Positions 14,753 through 22,072 of a DNA stretch of 22,072 bases are shown in pieces; within the stretch, counting starts at the first letter, position 1; the number at the start of each line of letters is the position of its first letter. The notes under the pieces were generated by a model. The model worked only from the letters and a program-made list of their open reading frames with translations. It had not been told where the DNA came from and did not search any database. Source of the stretch: Crocosphaera chwakensis CCY0110 (GTDB lineage: Bacteria > Cyanobacteriota > Cyanobacteriia > Cyanobacteriales > Microcystaceae); the NCBI RefSeq assembly GCF_000169335.1, contig NZ_AAXW01000073.1, forward strand, positions 1 through 22,072, given 5' to 3'. The position numbers and the translations under genes are program-made.

Positions 14753-16483
14753 TTAATAATGGGTTCCAACTTTGCGATGATGCACAGCAGTTAAACCGTC
14801 AACGTTAGAGACTCGTCCTCGTTGTACGGTGCTATAAATCATCCAGTGATCACCACAGTCGGTTCGACTAATCACTTGACATTCGAGATAAGCTAAAGCA
14901 TTAGCTAAAATTTGAGACCCATTTTGAGCCGGATAGGTTTTAACCCCTGCAAAGCGATCGGCCCCTGGTGCAAACCGTTTCAGAAAATGCTTCATTAACC
15001 CTTGTGCATTTCCTTCTTCGAGGATATTGAGAACAAAGCGATCGCTTGGGTGCATTAAGGACTCGATCGCTCGATCTTTTGACACTGCAATGGCAACTCC
15101 CAAGGGTTCTAAACTCGCTTGAATGACCCAAGAGGCTAACATTGAGCCGGCAATTTCCCCTTTATTAGCGGTAATTAAATACAATCCGTTACTAATGCGT
15201 CCTAATGCTTTCTCTAGGTCAGAATTAATGTTTTTTAGGTTTTTGATAGAGCGATCGCGGGTTATGCATTGACCCAGATCGGTACCTGCTTCTTCAGCCA
15301 TTTTCTCGGTGTTAGGGGTTGGCGCACTTTTAACTAAAATAGGAGGAAATCCCTCAGTTACGCCAATTTCTTGCAATTTATTCCGCAAAGGATAAATGGG
15401 TTCGTCTTCTCCTCCTCCTGATTCAAATAACCCGATCGCTTGTTTAGGATGAGCAACAGCTAAAATGGTATTAACAATGACCTGAGCGTGATCATCAGCT
15501 TGGGAGGGCATTCCTAACACTAACCCTTTGGCTTCATAGACCAGTTGTCGGGTTTCATGGGGATCAGTTGTCGATAAATCAACTAAGTCTATATTAACCT
15601 CTGTTTTTTGCAATCCTTGGGCAATATGTCTCGCAATTTCTTCACCATAACCATAGTTTTCGTCATAAAAAATGACAACTAAATTATCGGTTTTTGCTTG
15701 TTCTTTACTCCATTGACTGTAATCATTCATCCATTGAGGAATATGATGTTTTAAAATAGGTCCATGTCCGGTGGCAATGGTATTAATTTCTAGCTTATCA
15801 ATGCGTTTTAAGGCAGCTAAAACAGAACGAGCATTAGGACCCATTAAACAGTCATAGTAGTATTTAAAATCTGCTTGCAATAGGTCGGGTTCTTCATCAT
15901 AGATATAATCGTCACAATAGTGCATCCCAAATACATCGCAAGTATAAAGAATACTGGTTTTTTGATCATAGGTAAAAATGGTATCCGGCCAATGAAGATT
16001 AGGAGCAGAAATAAATTGTAATTCATGGTTTTTTCCTAAATCTAAGCTAGATCCACTCTTAACAATAAGACTATCGAAAGGTTGATGCACCATATTTTCT
16101 AAAAATTGTATGGCGACTTTTGACCCCACCACAGTAACATTAGGAGCCAATTTTAAAACATCTTTGACTAACCCACTATGATCTGGTTCCGTATGACTAA
16201 CAATCAGATAATCAAGGGTTGAAAGATCAATTAAATCTGCTAAACAGTCTAAATATAATTGTCTGAATTTTCCGTGAGATGTATCAACTAATGCAGTTTT
16301 TTCTCCTTCTATGATGAAAGAATTGTAAGTGGTTCCGTTTCTTAAACCAAACTCAATATCAAAGCGATCGCGATCCCAATCTAAACAACGAATTGCTGTG
16401 GTATCTTCACCAATATTATTCGTTTGTAAGGTCAAACGACTTAATGCTCTTAAATGTGTACTCTGATCCCTGAGCGCAACCAT
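14753..16483 (-). CDS. flv4: Flavodiiron protein Flv4 (intact diiron site, altered FMN loops)
   Basis: First gene of the operon, 576 residues, same three domains as Flv2. It acts with Flv2 as a heterodimer that relieves photosystem II of excess electrons, mainly at low CO2 in Synechocystis. All seven diiron ligands are present: H97, E99, D101 and H102 in SHTEPDHSG, then H164, D183 and H240. The flavodoxin-like domain is unusual: the positions of the three FMN loops read ENYGYG (275-280), GMPSQADDH (324-332) and ESGGGEDE (354-361) instead of the usual S/T-x-x-G-N-T, GSPT and GSYGW types, so FMN binding there is doubtful. The ATG at 16483 has a strong GGAGG (16493-16497) nine bases upstream, unlike the next two genes. 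It is divergent from the P450 gene. Confidence 0.94.
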   Translation of the reverse strand: MVALRDQSTHLRALSRLTLQTNNIGEDTTAIRCLDWDRDRFDIEFGLRNGTTYNSFIIEGEKTALVDTSHGKFRQLYLDCLADLIDLSTLDYLIVSHTEPDHSGLVKDVLKLAPNVTVVGSKVAIQFLENMVHQPFDSLIVKSGSSLDLGKNHELQFISAPNLHWPDTIFTYDQKTSILYTCDVFGMHYCDDYIYDEEPDLLQADFKYYYDCLMGPNARSVLAALKRIDKLEINTIATGHGPILKHHIPQWMNDYSQWSKEQAKTDNLVVIFYDENYGYGEEIARHIAQGLQKTEVNIDLVDLSTTDPHETRQLVYEAKGLVLGMPSQADDHAQVIVNTILAVAHPKQAIGLFESGGGEDEPIYPLRNKLQEIGVTEGFPPILVKSAPTPNTEKMAEEAGTDLGQCITRDRSIKNLKNINSDLEKALGRISNGLYLITANKGEIAGSMLASWVIQASLEPLGVAIAVSKDRAIESLMHPSDRFVLNILEEGNAQGLMKHFLKRFAPGADRFAGVKTYPAQNGSQILANALAYLECQVISRTDCGDHWMIYSTVQRGRVSNVDGLTAVHHRKVGTHY

Positions 16484-16735
16484 ACACTGCTGCCTCCAAA
16501 TAATTTTTTTACAATACTTAAACTTGCTTGACTCCCATTATGGCCTGCCTACATAGGTTTTGTAAAATGTCAATTCTTTAAGTCTTGCATAAGTATTTTT
16601 TATACATAATAAGATAAATGATTACTATTTCTAAGAGTAAGTAAGGAGTAATGGCCATTGACCCTTAGAAAAATTAATAAGTTCGATCAACTACCATAAG
16701 AAGAGAAGTATTTGACAACGATAATAATCAGTGTA

Positions 16736-18121
16736 ATGAAAACAATTCCTGGTTCTAAAACCCCTAAGTTGATACAACAATTACAATGGATTTTCAATCC
16801 TACTAAGTATCTCAAAACGAATCATCGTCGCTACCCAGATATATTTAAAGCTAAAATAATCGGTTTCGGGGATAAGATGATTCTCACCAGTCGTCCTGAG
16901 ATCATGCAGTATATTTTGACTCATGATCGCAAGCAGTTTACTTCCCCTAGTGGTTTAAATGCTATATTACGGCCATTGCTTGGGGATTCTTCGGTGCTTA
17001 TGCTTGACGGCGATCGCCATCGTCAACGTCGTCAGTTAGTGATGCCATCGTTTCACGGGGAACGTCTTAAGGTATATGGTGACTTGACTTGTCGTATTAC
17101 TGAAGAAGTGATGGCAAAAGTACCCCAAAATCAACCTTTTTTAGCGAGGGAGATCATGCAAGATATCTCCTTAAAAGTGATTATGGAAGCGGTATTCGGA
17201 GTAACGGAAGGAAAACGTTATGAACAATTACAAGATCGACTAAAAAAAATGCTTGATCTGTTCAATTCGCCTCTGACTTCTGCTTTTTTATTCTTTCCCT
17301 TTTTGCAAAAAGACTTAGGCAGTTGGAGTCCTTGGGGTCACTTTCTTCGTCAACGTCAAGCGATCGATGAGTTAATCTATGCAGAAATTAGCGATCGCAA
17401 AGCTCACCCCGATTCGGATCGCACAGATATATTATCCCTTCTTATGTCTGCAAAAGATGAACAAGGCCAAGGGATGAAAGATCAAGAACTCAGAGATGAA
17501 TTAATGACTCTCTTAACCGCCGGCCACGAAACCACGGCATCAGCTATGGCCTGGGCTTTATATTGGATTCATCATACCCCTGAAGTCAAAGATAAGCTAA
17601 TCGAGGAGTTAAACACCCTTTCACCCGATGCAGAAGGGATGGATATTTTCCGTCTTCCCTACTTAACCGCAGTCTGTAACGAAACCCTAAGACTATCCCC
17701 CTCAGCCATGTTAACTTTTACCAGAGTCGCTCAAGAAAAGGTGGAGGTAGCAGGTTACACTTTTGAACCTGGGGATATGATTATGGGATGTATGTATTTA
17801 ACTCATCTACGGGAAGATTTATATACTAACCCTGAACAATTTAATCCCCAGAGATTTGTTGATCGTCAATATACTCCCTACGAATTTATTCCTTTTGGTG
17901 GGGGTTCTCGTCGTTGTGTTGGGGAAGCGTTAGCACAATTTGAGATCAAATTAGTCATTGCCACAATCATGTCTCAGTATTGCTTAAAATTAGCCGATAC
18001 TCAACCCGAAAAACAACAAAGACGAGGTGTAACTTTATCCCCTGCTAGAGGGGTAAAAATGATTTTAGAAGGAAAACGCCAACCTCAACCCGTTCGAGAA
18101 TTGGAATTATCAAGACAATAA
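16736..18121 (+). CDS. Cytochrome P450, CYP110-like
   Basis: With the ATG at 16736 this P450 has 461 residues. It shows the I-helix oxygen-activation motif TAGHETT (261-267), the ExxR motif ETLR, a PQRF segment, and the heme loop FGGGSRRCVG with thiolate C394, so it should be active. The N-terminal phrases LLGDSSVLMLDGDRHRQRRQ and MPSFHGERLKVYG are typical of CYP110, the common cyanobacterial family; Anabaena CYP110 members hydroxylate long-chain fatty acids. A ferredoxin and reductase must be supplied from elsewhere. An in-frame TTG at 16712 preceded by GAGAAG is an alternative start adding eight residues. The next gene begins 25 bases after the stop and is probably cotranscribed. Substrate unknown; a fatty acid is the best guess. 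Confidence 0.92.
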   Translation: MKTIPGSKTPKLIQQLQWIFNPTKYLKTNHRRYPDIFKAKIIGFGDKMILTSRPEIMQYILTHDRKQFTSPSGLNAILRPLLGDSSVLMLDGDRHRQRRQLVMPSFHGERLKVYGDLTCRITEEVMAKVPQNQPFLAREIMQDISLKVIMEAVFGVTEGKRYEQLQDRLKKMLDLFNSPLTSAFLFFPFLQKDLGSWSPWGHFLRQRQAIDELIYAEISDRKAHPDSDRTDILSLLMSAKDEQGQGMKDQELRDELMTLLTAGHETTASAMAWALYWIHHTPEVKDKLIEELNTLSPDAEGMDIFRLPYLTAVCNETLRLSPSAMLTFTRVAQEKVEVAGYTFEPGDMIMGCMYLTHLREDLYTNPEQFNPQRFVDRQYTPYEFIPFGGGSRRCVGEALAQFEIKLVIATIMSQYCLKLADTQPEKQQRRGVTLSPARGVKMILEGKRQPQPVRELELSRQ

Positions 18122-18146
18122 AAATATAGTCCCATAACTCCTAATT

Positions 18147-21137
18147 ATGTCTAAATTTTTCAATGCTTCCCTAACCAAATTGCTGACTTTTTTATTAGGT
18201 ATCGGCTTAATGTTTGAATTAGTGTCTCACCTTATCGTTGAGGGGCTTTGGTTCCAAGAAGTGGGATATTTAAACATCTTTTTTAAGCAATTATTATGGC
18301 AGTTAGGGTTATGGGGTATTATTAGTGGTTTTTCGTTATGGTTTTTGTGGGGGAATTTAAGTCAAGCACAACGCTATCAATGGAATTTTATCCCCCAAGT
18401 TCCTAGTCAGAATAAGACAAGGCGAAAACAACGTAAAACAAGAAACCCTCAATTAATACCTGATTCTCGTTCTTTTGGCCTTTTATGGTTACTTTTTCTC
18501 ATTATTGGTTTAGGGGGATTAATAGGATTAATGCTCCTTTATTATATTGATGTAGTTTATAATATTTGGACTCCAGACTTTACCTTGCCTAATATTACCC
18601 CGGATCTACCCAATCCTTTCTTTTTCACATCAGTTCCTCAACTCTTATCTCAACTTAAAAATCAGTTATGGAAAGGGGCAATTATAATAACTATTGTTAC
18701 GATTATTTTTCTTAAAGGTCAGTTCTTCTTAAGAGCAATATCCTTAGTTTTTAGTATAATCTTTGGTTTGGGTTTGTCAGGAAACTGGACAAGAATTGTA
18801 CAGTATTTTAACCCAACTGATTTTAGAGAACTTGATCCCCAATTTGGTCGAGACATTGGTTTCTATGTTTTTAATTTTCCCTTTTGGAAGTTAATTAATT
18901 TTTGGTTAGGCGGATTATTTTTATTAGGATTAATTATTGCAACTTTAACTTATTTATTATCAGCTAATAGTTTATCTCAAGGTAAATTTCCTGGATTTTC
19001 TCGCGATCAACTTCGCCATTTATATATTTTAGGCGGTCTTTTGATGTCCATTATCGGACTCTACCATTGGTTAGCCAGATATCAATTATTATACTCGACG
19101 CAGGGGGTCGTATTTGGAGCCAGTTATACAGATATTCATTTTTTATTGCCTATCTATACCATAGCAGCTATTACCTCCATGATAATTGCATTATGGTTAT
19201 TAATTAAGGGAATAACAGGATGGGGACGCTATGCAAAAATGCGTTCATTAAAACGTTCTATTTTTTATAATCTTCCTTTTTCTCCTCTACCATTTATCAT
19301 CTATTTGGGCATTTTACTTATTTCTTTCTTTGGTCAAAAAACAGTACAAAGTTTAATTGTAGAACCAAATGAATTAGACAGGGAGAGACCTTATATTGAG
19401 CGAAATATTGCTTTAACCCGTCGCGCTTTCGATTTAGACAAAATTGAAGTCGAAACCCTCAATGCAACAGGAAACTTAACAGCAGAATCTTTAGATGAAA
19501 ATCGCCTAACGATTAACAATATTCGTCTTTGGGATTCTCGTCCCCTCTTACAAACGAATCGTCAATTACAACAATTACGACTTTATTATAAGTTTAACGA
19601 TGCTGATATGGATCGTTATACAATTCCTCTGGAAACTAATGGAAATTTACCGCAAATTGCTAAACAACAGGTATTAATTGCTGCCAGGGAATTAGACTAT
19701 AATGAAGTCCCCGAACAAGCAAAAACATGGGTTAATAAACACCTAGTTTACACTCATGGTTATGGCTTTACTTTGTCACCAGTTAATCAGGTTGCTCAAG
19801 GGGGTTTACCTTTCTATTTTGTTGAAAATATTGGCACAGAAAACAATACAGGAGATTTACAAACTTCTAGTCCTTTGATTCGAGATAGTATACCTATTGA
19901 TAACCCTAGAATTTACTTCGGAGAGTCAACGAATACTTATATTATGACCAATACCGAAGTAAAAGAATTAGACTATCCCAGTGGCCAAGATAATGTTTAT
20001 AATATTTATGATGGAAGAGGAGGAATTGAAATAAAAAATTGGGTAAGACGACTCCTATTTGCTGATTATTTAAAAGATTGGCAAATGATATTTACTCAAA
20101 ATTTTACCCCAAATACTAAATTAATATTTCGTCGTAATATTAATCGTAGAATTAGAATGATTGCCCCTTTTTTGAGGTTTGATCGTGATCCTTATTTAGT
20201 AACAGCTAGGGTTAAAAATGATGAAAATAAACCAGAAGAAACTACCCTATATTGGATAATTGATGCTTACACCACTAGCGATCGCTATCCCTATTCAGAA
20301 CCAGGCGATCGCCCATTTAACTATATTCGTAATTCTGTCAAAATTGTTATTGATGCTTACAATGGTGATGTTAATTTCTACGTGATTGATGAGAGCGATC
20401 CCTTGATTCAAACTTGGGATAAAATTTTTCCGAATCTATTTAAACCTTTCTCAGAAATGCCTATTTTTCTTAAGGCTCATATTCGTTATCCTAGGGACTT
20501 ATATAATACTCAATCAGAGCGTTTATTAATTTATCATATGACCGATCCTCAAGTGTTTTATAATCGAGAGGATCAATGGCGAATTCCTCAAGAAATTTAC
20601 GGAGAAAATCGGCAACCCATTGAACCCTATTACTTATTAATGAAGCTTACCAGTAATGCACAAGAATTTATGTTATTTAGTGTTTATACTCCTACCAGTC
20701 GTAATAATTTAATTGCTGGTTTATTTGCCCGTTCTGATGGTAATAGTTATGGTAGGATGCTGTTATTTGAACTGCCCAAACAAAGAATTATTTATGGTCC
20801 TGAGCAAATTGAAGCCTTAATTAATCAAGATCCTGTCATTTCTCAACAAATTTCTCTTTGGAATCGTCAAGGATCGCGAGTTATTCAAGGTAACCTGTTA
20901 GTCATTCCTTTTTTCCAAGAGCAATCTTTACTCTATGTTGAACCCTTATATTTAGAAGCTGAAGAAAATAGCTTACCAACCTTAGCAAGAGTTATTGTAG
21001 TTTATGAAAATCAAATTGTTATGTCAGAAACCCTAGATCAAGCTTTAACTTCTATTTTTGAACCCGAAAATGTTAATCCTTCTACCATTATTAGAGAAGT
21101 TGAGCAACAAGATGAAGTTATTGTCCCTGACAATTAG
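18147..21137 (+). CDS. UPF0182 family large membrane protein
   Basis: This 996-residue protein has the UPF0182 layout (PF03699, unknown function). The first 400 residues hold about seven or eight hydrophobic helices (near 11-31, 46-68, 112-140, 178-205, 250-272, 288-308, 330-352, 372-394). Residues 400-996 form a large soluble domain, probably outside the cytoplasm, with family-like stretches such as the YDGRGGIEIKNWVRR region near residue 625. Length is normal, with an acidic C-terminus. The ATG lies 25 bases after the P450 stop, close enough for one transcript, but no functional link between the two families is known to me. The gene is more AT-rich in its membrane part, as expected for such codons. 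Seen in many actinobacteria and cyanobacteria. Confidence 0.92.
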   Translation: MSKFFNASLTKLLTFLLGIGLMFELVSHLIVEGLWFQEVGYLNIFFKQLLWQLGLWGIISGFSLWFLWGNLSQAQRYQWNFIPQVPSQNKTRRKQRKTRNPQLIPDSRSFGLLWLLFLIIGLGGLIGLMLLYYIDVVYNIWTPDFTLPNITPDLPNPFFFTSVPQLLSQLKNQLWKGAIIITIVTIIFLKGQFFLRAISLVFSIIFGLGLSGNWTRIVQYFNPTDFRELDPQFGRDIGFYVFNFPFWKLINFWLGGLFLLGLIIATLTYLLSANSLSQGKFPGFSRDQLRHLYILGGLLMSIIGLYHWLARYQLLYSTQGVVFGASYTDIHFLLPIYTIAAITSMIIALWLLIKGITGWGRYAKMRSLKRSIFYNLPFSPLPFIIYLGILLISFFGQKTVQSLIVEPNELDRERPYIERNIALTRRAFDLDKIEVETLNATGNLTAESLDENRLTINNIRLWDSRPLLQTNRQLQQLRLYYKFNDADMDRYTIPLETNGNLPQIAKQQVLIAARELDYNEVPEQAKTWVNKHLVYTHGYGFTLSPVNQVAQGGLPFYFVENIGTENNTGDLQTSSPLIRDSIPIDNPRIYFGESTNTYIMTNTEVKELDYPSGQDNVYNIYDGRGGIEIKNWVRRLLFADYLKDWQMIFTQNFTPNTKLIFRRNINRRIRMIAPFLRFDRDPYLVTARVKNDENKPEETTLYWIIDAYTTSDRYPYSEPGDRPFNYIRNSVKIVIDAYNGDVNFYVIDESDPLIQTWDKIFPNLFKPFSEMPIFLKAHIRYPRDLYNTQSERLLIYHMTDPQVFYNREDQWRIPQEIYGENRQPIEPYYLLMKLTSNAQEFMLFSVYTPTSRNNLIAGLFARSDGNSYGRMLLFELPKQRIIYGPEQIEALINQDPVISQQISLWNRQGSRVIQGNLLVIPFFQEQSLLYVEPLYLEAEENSLPTLARVIVVYENQIVMSETLDQALTSIFEPENVNPSTIIREVEQQDEVIVPDN

Positions 21138-21246
21138 ATTATCTAGACTGATATCTTATATAAGTACATAAAAGCTCAACACCAAAAGGAATAATAAAAT
21201 ACTGCGATATAAATAGTTAATATTAGTTTTATGAGGAACAAAACTA

Positions 21247-21831
21247 TTGGTTGACAATAATAATGTAAAAAAGATTTTAGCATTCTGGTTTGGGAAACCT
21301 GAAGACAAAGACTACGGAAAACCTCGAAAATTTTGGTTTATGAAAGATGATTTAATTGATCAACAGATACGCTCACAGTTTTTGTCTATTTATGAACAAG
21401 CAGTTACAGAAAAATTAGACGAATGGAAAAATACTCCGTTTAGTTGCTTAGCATTAATTCTTGTTCTTGATCAATTGCCTCGTAATATGTTTCGCAACTC
21501 GCCCCAATCATTCGCTACAGATAATCATGGCTTGAAAATTGCTCAATATGCAGTTTCTCAGCACTTTGATCGTCAACTATTGCCTGTACAACGATGGTTT
21601 ATCTATTTACCTTATGAACATAGTGAAAATTTAATTCATCAACAGCAAGCTATCACTTTGTTTTCAACACTTCAAGATGATCCTGATAGTCAAAGTGCCA
21701 TAAAATTTGCGACTCGTCATTATCAAATTATTAAACGATTTGGCCGTTTTCCTCACCGAAATAAAATTTTAGGGCGAATTAGTACGCCAGAAGAAATTGA
21801 TTTTTTAAAGAAGCCTGGATCATCTTTTTAA
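21247..21831 (+). CDS. DUF924 family protein
   Basis: This 194-residue protein belongs to DUF924 (PF06041), predicted all-helical proteins of unknown function with a TPR-like fold. Family marks are ILAFWFG at the start, FWFMKDD, the LILVLDQLPRNMFRNSP motif, FIYLPYEHSEN, and the closing FGRFPHRNKILGR-stretch. Length is normal. The start appears to be TTG at 21247: no in-frame ATG exists nearby, the frame reads ILAFWFG at once, and AGGA (21233-21236) lies ten bases upstream. It sits 109 bases after the UPF0182 gene and ends at a strong hairpin, so it may be the last gene of the rightward group. Cytoplasmic, role unknown. Confidence 0.92.
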   Translation: MVDNNNVKKILAFWFGKPEDKDYGKPRKFWFMKDDLIDQQIRSQFLSIYEQAVTEKLDEWKNTPFSCLALILVLDQLPRNMFRNSPQSFATDNHGLKIAQYAVSQHFDRQLLPVQRWFIYLPYEHSENLIHQQQAITLFSTLQDDPDSQSAIKFATRHYQIIKRFGRFPHRNKILGRISTPEEIDFLKKPGSSF

Positions 21832-21862
21832 TATTCTCAAATCTTAACTTTTCCTTACAATA

Positions 21863-21897
21863 AAAAGTAGGTAAATTTCATTAACTTACCTACTTTT
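21863..21897. terminator. Bidirectional terminator between the DUF924 and lipoxygenase genes
   Basis: AAAAGTAGGTAA (21863-21874) pairs perfectly with TTACCTACTTTT (21886-21897) around 11 bases. A-rich and T-rich edges lie on both sides. It lies 31 bases after the DUF924 stop and 27 bases beyond the stop of the leftward gene, so it suits both. Confidence 0.88.
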
Positions 21898-21924
21898 AAA
21901 CTTATTTATTGATGACTAAAACAA

Positions 21925-22072
21925 TTAAATCGCGATACTCTGAGGAATACGAGAAGGCTGTAAATAAACATAAGGGGTTTTACCTTGTTGTTTTAGGTTG
22001 TTGTTACGTTCTTTCAACTGACATTCAATCTGCTTTAACTGTTTCTTAAAGTCCTTAAAAGCTTGTTTATCA
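21925..22072 (-). CDS. Lipoxygenase, C-terminal 48 residues only
   Basis: The leftward frame is open from the right edge to a TAA at 21925-21927 and gives 48 residues. They include FKKQLKQIECQLKERN and end in PYVYLQPSRIPQSIAI. This closely resembles lipoxygenase C-termini (human 5-lipoxygenase ends in PYYYLSP-RIPNSVAI), including the alpha-helix with a pattern like IxxxIxxRN just before. In lipoxygenases the terminal isoleucine carboxylate is an iron ligand, and the chain here ends in Ile. Lipoxygenases put a hydroperoxide on polyunsaturated fatty acids. The rest of the gene and the other iron ligands are outside the window, so it could in principle be a fragment. Cyanobacterial lipoxygenases are known, including from Cyanothece. 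Confidence 0.85.
   Translation of the reverse strand, partial: DKQAFKDFKKQLKQIECQLKERNNNLKQQGKTPYVYLQPSRIPQSIAI

Noticed and set aside
16484..16711. Antisense RNA of flv4 and a LysR-type (NdhR/CcmR) operator, as known for Synechocystis
   Set aside because: No convincing rightward promoter within flv4 or palindromic operator could be placed by eye in this 228-base spacer.
1..22072. CRISPR array, tRNA, rRNA, phage or defence island
   Set aside because: No regularly spaced repeats, no cloverleaf-like segments and no phage or defence genes were seen; the single Uma2 gene is a common cyanobacterial singleton.

Overview
The window looks like chromosomal DNA from a unicellular cyanobacterium, probably a low-GC diazotrophic type near Crocosphaera, Cyanothece or Rippkaea (the genus is an inference). 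The evidence is a split RNA polymerase beta-prime subunit (rpoC1), a complete flv4-sll0218-flv2 flavodiiron operon, cyanophycin genes, a CYP110-type P450, and at least 16 copies of the cyanobacterial HIP1 palindrome GCGATCGC, all to the right of position 6180. No phage genes, CRISPR array, tRNA or rRNA were recognised. One transposon relic is present.

Layout. 1-2225 (-): the first 741 codons of an RND efflux pump, cut by the window edge. 2404-2973 (+): a Uma2-family nuclease-like protein. 3004-3483: a hairpin and a long leader before a stand-alone rpoC1 (3484-5370, +), which ends at a good terminator. 5437-6731 (-): three small exported proteins, namely an unknown protein, a glycine-zipper protein and an HdeA/HdeB-like protein. 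6732-7464: non-coding DNA and a broken IS630-type transposase carrying a small palindrome. 7497-10585: cyanophycinase (cphB, -) divergent from a short cyanophycin synthetase of the CphA2 type (+). 10712-10894 (+): a 60-residue unknown protein, facing a BaiN/YhiN-family flavoprotein (10942-12186, -). 12285-16483 (-): the flv4-sll0218-flv2 operon. 16736-21137 (+): a CYP110-like P450 followed after 25 bases by a UPF0182 membrane protein. 21247-21831 (+): a DUF924 protein. 21925-22072 (-): the last 48 residues of a lipoxygenase, cut by the edge.

How the genes fit together. cphB and cphA2 form a nitrogen-storage pair: one degrades cyanophycin to beta-Asp-Arg dipeptides, and the other is the type that repolymerises those dipeptides. 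The flavodiiron operon encodes a photosystem II electron sink. Here Flv4 keeps every diiron ligand but has degenerate FMN loops, while Flv2 has the reverse, which points to one composite active site per heterodimer. The P450 and the lipoxygenase lie about 4 kb apart and could both act on fatty acids, suggesting an oxylipin neighbourhood. The remaining genes look like ordinary chromosomal neighbours.
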